DNA of 64,000 bases from Gracilariopsis chorda (lineage: Eukaryota; Rhodophyta; Florideophyceae; Gracilariales; Gracilariaceae): positions 248,001-312,000 of the forward strand of contig NBIV01000054.1 in NCBI GenBank assembly GCA_003194525.1, read 5' to 3'. Positions 8,983 through 17,392 of the stretch are shown here, piece by piece (the first letter of the stretch is position 1; every line of letters starts with the position of its first letter). A program made the position numbers and the translations under genes. The notes beneath the pieces are model-generated. The model was not told the DNA's origin, ran no database searches, and was given only the letters and a program-made list of their open reading frames with translations.

Positions 8983-10289
8983 AGTTCCTCTCAAGGCATG
9001 GGGGAAGAGTTAGCTCATAGGGCGTGCTTGGGTTTCATTGTCAAGCCCCCATCCTTCGACCCGTGTGTGTTCGGGTAGGATTGTGTTACTTGCGCTGGTG
9101 TATGGCATGCTGAAGAAACAAGGAAAATGCTTCGTAAGTGGCCTGAAGAATTAGCAGTACAAATGTCGCACGATCGCGAGCCGACTCATTTGGGAGTTTC
9201 TACAACAATCATTGCATCGACGGGCATTGACCCAGAGCTATCGGCGGGTGTGAAGAACAACGGTACACCGACGTACACACTATTCCTTTCTACTAGGATG
9301 TGTCTCGGTACTGTACCATTATTGCAGATATATATACAATGAGTTGTGCAAATGCGCTGCATGAAATTCTGGAAGACCTGCTGGGTGTTCAGATCCAACA
9401 GTGTGGGGCGGATCACACGGATCTGTAGACTACACATGCGAGCGGTTGCAGAAGTCTTAGAAAACCTATCTGGCATGTCCGAATCGAACATGCATGTTTC
9501 TACACACCGCGGACTCGAGAAGAACGCCCCTGCGTTCGTGCCGCTTTGAATGAAACGAATCAAGAGGTCTTCCCGTAGAAGCCTTGGTGCTGATCTTTCC
9601 ATGTTCCGAGATAGTAGCTAGTGAGCGCAACACGGCTGCTGCAAGGTGAGAGCAAGCAGCAGTCATCGGCTACATTCCGGGCACATATATAGAGATTGGT
9701 ACTACGGGACAGAGAAAATCTTTCTTTCCGAGGAGCTTTATGTACATAGAGTTTAGCATGCTAGACGAAGAAAAGTTCCCCGGTTCCCCTGTAGTGTTAG
9801 ATTCTACCACAATGCCGTAATCAGGTAATGTATGCCCACAAAAAAGAAAGAAGAATCAAGCTGCTCAGGGTTACAGTCCATAGACCATTACGTTAATTTC
9901 TGCTTGAACACCTGAGAATGGCGTTCTGCATCACATGTCTTTCATGAAGAGCTCTTGCCGTGTGCCTTACGTGTAATGATGCGCTGTCTGTGGTTTGTTG
10001 TGGTAACGGTGCGTTTTATAACATATCAAACAGAAGAGAGCAGACGAAAGGGAATGAACGTTGAGCTGTATTTACATCCCTGTGACTTGCACATTTACGA
10101 AAGAGAGATAAAGCAAAAGCGCCACTGGCATTATCTACACGACCCATATCCAAACCAAGGTTTTGACATTTCCCAGAGCGTTGAACTACAAAATAGGGGT
10201 TTAACACGTCGTACGCTCCATATAGCAGATACATACACATAATGGAGAGCTTCTACACGCTGTGCACAGTAATCGGGTACAAAACGGCA
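8983..10289. other. Intergenic, no gene seen
   Basis: Contains a 138-codon minus-strand frame (9186-9602) without recognisable domains and several shorter ones. Composition is unremarkable. I see no RNA gene or repeat. Confidence 0.4.
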
Positions 10290-10982
10290 TCACTTGCGTT
10301 CATATGCTTTGGCAAGGTTGACACACTTGCCGAAGTAAACGGTATTGTCGCAAACCTGGTCAGCAATCCAGTGCGCGACGTCATGTCGATCGAGTTTACA
10401 ATACGGTGTTCTTCCCTTTCCATCGAAAGTAGACAGCTGAGCATGTCCAGTAGTACCCTTTCCATCCGTCAAAGCAACTGGTCGAACAATAAGTAATCGT
10501 TCCTTGGCACCCTCAAAACACTTGCGAAAGCGTTTTTCCTGACCGTTGTGATCTCTTATAACGTGTCGCATGGTATAATTAACGTATGCACCAAGCCCAT
10601 ATCCAAAGTTCACTACAGTGTCACCAGCGCCCACGCAAGATACAACGACGACGTTGACGGGCTTCTTATAGATGGATAAGGCGTGCGTGATAGCAGTTGC
10701 AGAACGTGTTCGAACAGTTGAAGCGGAGGATGCACTTGGGGATCCAAGAGCGATTATAACGTGCGTTGGATTGGTTCTTCGAAGAGCGTGGAGAATGTGA
10801 TCTGGGTATCTGGCGTCGCCCTTCTGAACGGAGTGACATTGTTTCGCTAAGTGCGGGGGGAGTGCTCGTGGATTGCGGAGAAAGGCGTGGATGAATGGCT
10901 GGGATGAATGGAGACTTAAGGCGTGGATTAGGTTTCTGGCTAGACGACCGTTTGCGCCGACTATGAGAGCTGAGGTGAACAT
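10290..10982 (-). CDS. NAD(P)-binding Rossmann protein (BLVRB/NmrA-like SDR), divergent copy 3
   Basis: 230 residues, ATG at 10982-10980. Same fold and order of motifs as copies 1 and 2 but clearly older. The nucleotide motif is G-A-N-G-R-L-A, so the third glycine of GxxGxxG is replaced by alanine, common in atypical SDRs. SVQKGDA, HVIIALGSP, VIRDHNGQEKRF and LSTFDGKGRTPY align with the other copies. A six-residue C-terminal extension (YERK end) is basic. Probably an early duplicate in the same tandem array; substrate unknown. Confidence 0.8.
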   Translation of the reverse strand: MFTSALIVGANGRLARNLIHALSLHSSQPFIHAFLRNPRALPPHLAKQCHSVQKGDARYPDHILHALRRTNPTHVIIALGSPSASSASTVRTRSATAITHALSIYKKPVNVVVVSCVGAGDTVVNFGYGLGAYVNYTMRHVIRDHNGQEKRFRKCFEGAKERLLIVRPVALTDGKGTTGHAQLSTFDGKGRTPYCKLDRHDVAHWIADQVCDNTVYFGKCVNLAKAYERK

Positions 10983-11085
10983 TGCTGACGTGTTTGATTG
11001 CTTAATTGTGTTGTTGGTGCGTTGTTAGTGCGGGGGAGATGACGGTGTCGACGGGGCCAACGGTGAAGGTGACGGGGAAGAGGAG

Positions 11086-11367
11086 TATATGGGTGAAACG
11101 CGGGGGGAGAGTGAGAAGGAGGTTGAACGGACAAACGAGTTGGGTAGACATGCGGATACATGATGTAACATGTGTGTCTGCGACAGCTGTGTTTAAGCGT
11201 GGAGTTGGACGGTGTCCCGAGTGGACCGAGGGAGACGGGCGCCATTTGGTGAAAGGGGAGTGGCAAGGTTGCAGGCGCGTCGCGCGGACACATGGAGAGC
11301 GGCAGTTGAGCGGTACGTGTCTCGAGGTTGAGTTGGGCCATATGGGGACGTGTGGGATTTGGATTGG
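11086..11367 (-). promoter_or_regulatory. Possible promoter elements of copy 3
   Basis: TATAT at 11086-11090 lies about 104 bp before the ATG, and ATTGG at 11363-11367 (in GGATTTGGATTGGTTGAT) lies 381 bp before it, close to the 395 bp of the ATTGG boxes of copies 1 and 2. The 13-mer of the other two promoters is not found. Confidence 0.4.
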
Positions 11368-11380
11368 TTGATATCTGCAC

Positions 11381-12989
11381 AGTTTACGAGGTGCATGGTT
11401 GGACGCTTGAAAAAGGCGAAGGTATGGTGCCCTCCTATGGACTAAGTTAGCTCGTGACACGCTTCGGGTTTTAAGGGGGCGTCAACTTGCAAAGCTGTGA
11501 GCGTGGCGGCATTTCCAGGTGGGCGATGATGCAGGTTGCGAGGGTTTGAGGGGGAAAGTAGATGGATTTTGTAGGAGAGGATTTTGGGAAGAAGGCTGTG
11601 CGTTGTTTTCGTGTTGAGAAACGTAACGTGGGTGAGTGATGCATGGGGGATGGTGATTAGAGTGGTTGAAACGGACAGATTGGTGACGGAGGGGATGATA
11701 GGCTAGCGTTGTGAAGCAGGTACGCTGTTGCCTTCGGTAGCATCACAGCGGTTTTTGTGATAAGTTACTGTACAAGGGAAGTGCAGTGTGATGCAGCACC
11801 AGAACGTACGGATTAAATCACCAGGGCCGTGTGGCGGTAGGTGAGACTTTCAGGGAACTGTTTAAAAAAACAAGACTCCAGTGTGTGATAACGTTACCCG
11901 TAAGAGAAGTGGACGATAATTGTGGTGATAGTGGAGGGCGGAGAAGATGGCTTTTCTATGGATGAAGTCGGTACGCCACTAGATTGTTGGACATCTATTG
12001 GAGGAGCGGTCAGTTGATGACGAAATGTAAGCGAGCGGTCTTGGACAGGAGGAAGTGATGCGGAGTAACGTTGAGCAGGAGCTTTACAGAAGGACGGGCG
12101 CTGTGCTGTGCAGAAGTGGGCACGCAGAGATCACGCACTTGATAAGGGCGCGCACACAACGAATAAAAGCGCGTGCAAAAAGCACGCGTGCTCAAAGGGT
12201 TAACGCGGGCACAGAAAAAAGGGACGAGCGGTGCTTTTAAGAAGGGCGGAGCGGCGGTTAAAAGCACAGCAGCGCGCGCCCGGCGCCGTATGGGCACATT
12301 GTCAACAGCTGCGGACGGCGTCGACGCGCCGCGCCAGGCGGGAGGCGGTAAGCGGCGCGCGCGCATAAGGCAGTGGCGGAACGATGCGCGTTCATCATCG
12401 CCGCGCGGCAACGCCACACGCGCCACACGCCGCGCGCCTGTGCGCGCAGTGGAAACTGGCGCCGCCGCCAGACGCGTCGCGCGCTGGCACGCCGCGCCGC
12501 GCCAGTGCCGATTCCCGGGGCGAAAACGCGCCCAGTGTCAGCTTTTAAGCACGCCCGCTTCGGGAATTAACTCGCGCCCCCGCCCTACATGAGCCGCTGC
12601 TGCGCTTGTGCAACGTCAGCCGCCCGCTCTTGTTGATGAGCGCGCCCCGTTTGTTGCATGTCAACGCCTATACCGTACAACTTATACGCACGTCGCCGCT
12701 TTTCACCTCACCCCTCCCCGTTCCTCCCCACCGCCACCCCGCCTCCTGCCGTCAGATCTGTTGCCCCGCTTCGCCCGACCCTCTTCCCCTGTTTGCTCAG
12801 CGTCCACGCTTCCCCCCCCACCGCCACCCCGCCCACGCCGTCCAGCCTCTTTGCTGAATTCTCCACACCTTCTGTACTAGCCTGTTTTCGTCCGCCTTAC
12901 ACCGTCTCGCACCCCCTCCCTCTCGCTTGTTTCGCGCATCTTCTATATCTAACCCCTTTCCTTCCAAGGGAGACAATCTCGTTTGCGTC
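11381..12989. other. Long intergenic region upstream of the Hint-protein gene
   Basis: No gene seen. 12240-12560 is GC-rich with many CGCG steps, resembling a CpG-type upstream region. From 12700 to 12960 the plus strand is strongly pyrimidine-rich, as in the leaders of several other genes here. Confidence 0.4.
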
Positions 12990-14765
12990 ATGATGCGCCG
13001 CGTTGCGCCCGCCGTCTTCGCGGCGCTCTTCTTCACCCTCGCTTGCGCTGATATTCTCTGGGATAAATGCGTGGGAGAAGCTGACTTTCCGGATATCAAG
13101 GAGGGAAATTACTTCAACCTTTGCATCAAAGAACATGAGTTCAAGGACGAGAAATGGGCTTGGACCCTGACCAAGACCAACGTTATCGACACCGTCTTTG
13201 ATGGATGCTTCTTTGAGAACACTCGTCAGAAGACCTCCAACTTTACGGAGGCCTCCTGGCAGAATGTCATGTTCAAGGACTGTCGTTTCTCAAGCTTCAC
13301 GGACCTTCCCATGGTCTTCGACCACACCGTTCTCACAAACGTCCAGTTCGTAGGATGCACTTTTCATAGCAGTACCGATATCGTCTTCAGGGAGTTTGAG
13401 TTCAACAATGTCTCCTTCACCGACTGTGACTTCCAGGGCGACACCAACTTCACCCTCGGTCAGATCAACGAAATCTCCATACTCAACTCCCGTTTCAAGC
13501 GCTCTGAGTCCGCCACTACCCCCTCTGGAAATGACGCCTTCCGTCTACACCAGCTCAATCTGCGAAACATGCTTATCAAGGATTCCGAATTCATTAATCC
13601 CGTTCGCTTTGAAGGCGTTAGCGCTGCTGACGTTTCCATCAACGACACAAGCATCAGCAAAATGTACTGCCACAGTTTAGAGGAGTCCACACAGTTTCAG
13701 AGTCAGCCTCAAATCAAGCACTTTAGCAACTTTAATGACACCGCCTTTGCCGGCGTCGACTTCAATGATAAGCTGCTGTGCGACCAAACGTCATGGCGTG
13801 GAATGTTCATGGTTAACGTCACGTTTTGGGATGACGCTAGTTTTGCCAAGTCCGACGTACTTGACCTCTACTGGGATGGGGTTAGAATGAAGTCACGTGA
13901 CGGAGCACAGTCTGAGCTCGATTTCTCTGACTCGTCTATTACGCGCCGTGTTCTGGCTAACACCACTATCGAGGGCATCTCCAACTTTAGAAAAACTATC
14001 TTTGAAACCGTCCGTGTTCAGAATCTTGACGCTGGAACGAAACCCATTTTCAACGACGCCGAGTTCAGACAAGAGTACATTGATGGTGTTTGTTGCACAA
14101 AGGCGTGCAAGTCGCTCAAGTGCAAGTGTAATATTACTGACGTTTCTGGCGTTTGTCCTATTGGAAAGTCTGATGTTAATACTTCTGCTATTGACACTTG
14201 CTTCCCGGCTTCGGCTGCCGTGCGCCGTCACGACGGTGCGGTGCTCACTATGGAACAACTTGCTGTTGCTGAGAGGATTGCTGTTGGCGCGGGTCAGCAT
14301 TCTGATCTCTTCTTTTTCGGACATCGTGCTCCGCACGCCGTTTCTGAATTTGTGTCCATTCGACATGGCGCTTCGGATAAACCACTGCGCATCTCGCCGC
14401 AACATTACTTGTACGTGAATGGCAAGCTTGGTACCGCCAAAACGGTTCGCGTTGGTGATCGACTTCGGGGCGCTGATGGTGTTGATAACGTTCTTGTCAC
14501 GGCTGTTGATCGTGAAGCTCATCGTGGCTTGTATGCTCCTACTTCGATGCACGGTGACCTGTTGGTCGATGATATCGTGGTTTCGAGCTACACCAGTGCG
14601 TTACCGCCGCATCTTGCACACAAGCTTCTTCACCCGCTCAGGCTGCTGTATCGATACGCACCCACGTCGTTGGTGAAGCGCTTTACATTGTTCCATGAGC
14701 AAAGTTGGGAAGGCGTTGCACGCATGCTTCGTCTACCCAGGGGGGGAGATGTTATCGAAGATTAA
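12990..14765 (+). CDS. Secreted pentapeptide-repeat protein with C-terminal Hedgehog-type Hint domain
   Basis: 591 residues from ATG 12990; the frame continues upstream but without an ATG. Residues 1-20 form a signal peptide (MMRRVAPAVFAALFFTLACA). Residues about 55-365 repeat the A/F-x-F-x-x-C/S-x-F pattern of pentapeptide-type beta helices (FDGCFFENT, FKDCRFSSF, FVGCTFHSS, FTDCDFQGD) with Asn glycosylation sites. A Cys-rich linker follows (CCTKACKSLKCKCN). The Hint module begins at D-T-C-F-P-A, Cys404 being the expected autoprocessing nucleophile. It has a block FFGHR...FVSIRH, the TxxH-like S-P-Q-H (His472), VRVGDRL and YAPTSMHGDLLVDDIVVSSY, then an AHKLLHPLRLLYRY end like the Hedgehog tail. 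No terminal intein Asn is evident. By family knowledge it should cleave itself after folding; the acceptor is unknown. Confidence 0.85.
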   Translation: MMRRVAPAVFAALFFTLACADILWDKCVGEADFPDIKEGNYFNLCIKEHEFKDEKWAWTLTKTNVIDTVFDGCFFENTRQKTSNFTEASWQNVMFKDCRFSSFTDLPMVFDHTVLTNVQFVGCTFHSSTDIVFREFEFNNVSFTDCDFQGDTNFTLGQINEISILNSRFKRSESATTPSGNDAFRLHQLNLRNMLIKDSEFINPVRFEGVSAADVSINDTSISKMYCHSLEESTQFQSQPQIKHFSNFNDTAFAGVDFNDKLLCDQTSWRGMFMVNVTFWDDASFAKSDVLDLYWDGVRMKSRDGAQSELDFSDSSITRRVLANTTIEGISNFRKTIFETVRVQNLDAGTKPIFNDAEFRQEYIDGVCCTKACKSLKCKCNITDVSGVCPIGKSDVNTSAIDTCFPASAAVRRHDGAVLTMEQLAVAERIAVGAGQHSDLFFFGHRAPHAVSEFVSIRHGASDKPLRISPQHYLYVNGKLGTAKTVRVGDRLRGADGVDNVLVTAVDREAHRGLYAPTSMHGDLLVDDIVVSSYTSALPPHLAHKLLHPLRLLYRYAPTSLVKRFTLFHEQSWEGVARMLRLPRGGDVIED

Positions 14766-16247
14766 CTCTAACATTCTTTCCAGAGCTACGTTTTGTAGCA
14801 TTTACCCCACCCTTATTTGACCACGCGTTACCTCCTTCCACTCCGTTCTCTCACTCTCCTCCTACCCCTACCCCCACCCCCACCCCCACCCCCGCCTTCC
14901 TCCTTTATTTTGCATGGTCTCGACGGACCGTTCTTGAGTTTCGTGTAACTTGTAGAAATAGACGTTCGGCAGATGCATGGATGTGTTAGGTATTGTTTTT
15001 GCTTGCCGATGGATGATGATCGTCCCTCGTTCATCTCTTGTGTTCGCTTTCGTAGACGGCATGTTCGGACTTGTTTGCGGAAGTTGAACACTCGTTGAAT
15101 ATGATAAATCGGTGCCACCTGACTGTTTTTGTGCCTATATCGTTATGCTATACCGCTGTTTGTACCGTCGTAGTTGCGGCCTCGGGATCAAGACACCCCG
15201 CTCCGATTCCTGTACGATCACTTTGGCTCGAAGTGACTGGCTCTTGAGTGTAGCTGTTACATAGTGTATCATACCTTATCTGATAGTACGGAGACCCGGT
15301 TGACTATGCATCCGCCAGTCACTTCTCAAGCACTGACAATGCATTCAGTAGGTCGTGGTCTCAGCAACGCAGTCGATAAGATGAAAAGCTCAGCCATCCT
15401 GCTGATCCTGCGTTCGGAACAGGTTCTCTCTCCGCAGCCCTCGCGACTGGAAGCGGTAGGAGGCATCATGAAACGAGCCTAGCCCATTCATGTGGAAAGA
15501 TAACGAAGTTGTACTTTGTATGCATTGCGCTGTATGCACGCTGAAACTGCTTTTCTGAGCCATGAAGAGGACCATGCATCAATAAAGGATACAAACGGAA
15601 ATAGAAATGCATTCTTCTGAACGTGACTACTCGAGAAAGAGGAACTCGCTTTCTGTCAGCGTACAAATCTTCGTTTTCGGTTCGCGGAAAGGAACTTTGA
15701 AGGAAGGTTCTCTCCCCCTCAGGGGGCTGAAAGGATGATACAGCAGATCAGTTGTTCTCCATTATTGTGGACGTTGGTTCTATCTACAATGCTCTCCCTC
15801 TTTGCTGGTGTTTTCCTCAGCTTAGCAGGGTTTAAGGATCAAGTCTAAGAGTAGAAGAGTTGCTGTATACCCCGACTTGATGCGGCTGGTGTTGTAGGCA
15901 GGTTCGAAACCTTGCTCATGTACAGTGTTTAAGCGGCGGACTGTAACGTTACCGTCGTACTGTATGGATAGGGCGAATTGAGCACGAAGAGTGTATAGTG
16001 AAATCATAGACCGAAAACTGACCACACAGCAGCTTCTGCCGTATGACAGAGTGGCATAATCGCGAAGCGAAACGACGGTGTTTAGTATTCTGTTTAGCAG
16101 CTCCCATCGGGCTTGCATGATGAAATAAGGACAAAGCGCTTTACGACAGATAGAAATTTGGAGACAGAGGGAGGGTTAGATGCCATTCACAACGGCAGCG
16201 CAGACGCACGATCTCAAGTTGGATATCGCATCAAGATCTCACACGCA
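14766..16247. other. Intergenic with a CCCCCA microsatellite
   Basis: A CCCCCA-type repeat at about 14862-14896 probably lies in the 3' UTR of the Hint gene. The remainder holds only short frames. A 98-codon minus frame (15822-16118) has an ATG but no recognisable feature. Confidence 0.45.
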
Positions 16248-16910
16248 ATGTCGAAACTGTATCCGCTACTAAGCAAGCTACCAAAGGCACCATCCACAAT
16301 ATGTCCACAGTTCCGCACAATTCTGTTGGCGGTGGGTCACGTTGCGCGCGGCGATGTACACGGCGTAACAAGTGCATTTCAACATTTGGATGGATCGTTC
16401 CATAATAAGGGGTACGAACTGGCAATTGTTCAAGCCATGCCATTCGTAGGAATTCCAAGAGCACTTCATGCAGCAGCTTCTCTAGAGGTTGCAGGAGTGG
16501 TTGGCCACGCGGATGAATCGCGTATGGTTTCCATCGGAGAGCTTCGTGAACGAGGCGATAGTACTTTCAACGAAATATACGGGCGAAATGCACTTCGTGT
16601 GAAACGAAGATTACGACAGTTTCACCCGTTTGTTGAACAGTGGATTATGACCTGTAACTATGGCGCCATGCTTTCCAGGGAAGACGCCAGTCTTCGTGAG
16701 CGTGAGTTGGCGGCGGTGGCAGCGCTTTCGATGGATAGATGCGCAGCGGTACAGTTGGCAAGTCACATCCGAGGTGCGCTTAAAGTGGGGGCGAGTTATG
16801 AAGAGGTGCGCATGACGGTTGAACACGCGCGGGTTCTGACGAGTGAGGATGACTGGAGCACTGCTGAAGCGGTGTTACAAAGGTACGAACGGGCTCGATA
16901 CGCGCTTTAA
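16248..16910 (+). CDS. Carboxymuconolactone decarboxylase-like (CMD/AhpD-fold) protein
   Basis: 220 residues from the first in-frame ATG (16248). The C-terminal half fits the CMD family: FNEIYG, then a helix with RERELAAVAALSMDR, then the diagnostic S-H-I-R-G-A-L-K-V-G-A-S-Y-E-E-V, where His occupies the conserved active-site-helix position. The N-terminal half (ILLAVGHVARGDVHGVTSAFQHL...NKGYELAIVQAMPFVGIPRALHA) looks like a second, degenerate CMD repeat. The CxxC pair of peroxidase-active AhpD proteins is absent, so a gamma-carboxymuconolactone-type or uncharacterised activity is more likely. Its stop overlaps the stop of the convergent small gene (TTTAA at 16906-16910). Confidence 0.75.
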   Translation: MSKLYPLLSKLPKAPSTICPQFRTILLAVGHVARGDVHGVTSAFQHLDGSFHNKGYELAIVQAMPFVGIPRALHAAASLEVAGVVGHADESRMVSIGELRERGDSTFNEIYGRNALRVKRRLRQFHPFVEQWIMTCNYGAMLSREDASLRERELAAVAALSMDRCAAVQLASHIRGALKVGASYEEVRMTVEHARVLTSEDDWSTAEAVLQRYERARYAL

Positions 16911-17131
16911 TGGTTTGTTAACTCGTTTAGTTGCAACTCGAGGCGCCGGCGACGCTCGACGGCGGCGGCGAGATCGGCCTCTAGTTGCGGCACCAACTGC
17001 TGTAACCGGCGCTTGTGAAAAAGCTCGTAGCGATGCTCAATGTAAAAGCCTAAACTGCCTCCCGCAAGGGTGAGAACGATCATATTGAGACGATCCAACA
17101 ACGGCCAACCGGCAACTGGACGCGGCGGCAT
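16907..17131 (-). CDS. Small single-pass membrane protein with coiled-coil tail
   Basis: 74 residues from the ATG at 17131-17129; the frame extends upstream to 17212 only with a non-ATG start. A short Pro-rich N terminus is followed by one hydrophobic helix (MIVLTLAGGSLGFYI, residues about 18-32) and a basic, heptad-like helix (KRRLQQLVPQLEADLAAAVERR). The plan resembles small mitochondrial or ER assembly factors, but I recognise no family. Its stop shares bases with that of the convergent CMD gene. The length is short, so coding status is moderately uncertain. Confidence 0.45.
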   Translation of the reverse strand: MPPRPVAGWPLLDRLNMIVLTLAGGSLGFYIEHRYELFHKRRLQQLVPQLEADLAAAVERRRRLELQLNELTNH

Positions 17132-17392
17132 GTCTGCAAGAAACGCGGGAGGAAGGGGTGTGGAACGAGGAAGCTGAGATTGCGAGGACGAGGCAAACGG
17201 TGCGTGCGGCAATAATAATCAGCAGCGGCTGATAATTGTACGGCGCAGAGCCCGAATTGGAGCGACTGGACAGCGCACGTGGCGCAGCAGCTGCAAAAGC
17301 TGTCAGCCGCCGTGCCGCGACGTCATGGCGCCGCCACCGTAGCCGTCACCGACGCGTCTTTGCCCGTTGCGCGCACCGACTCCGCCCTCATC

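Noticed and set aside
9186-9602. 138-codon minus-strand ORF in the gap before copy 3
   Set aside because: ATG present but no motif, signal peptide or repeat; likely chance.
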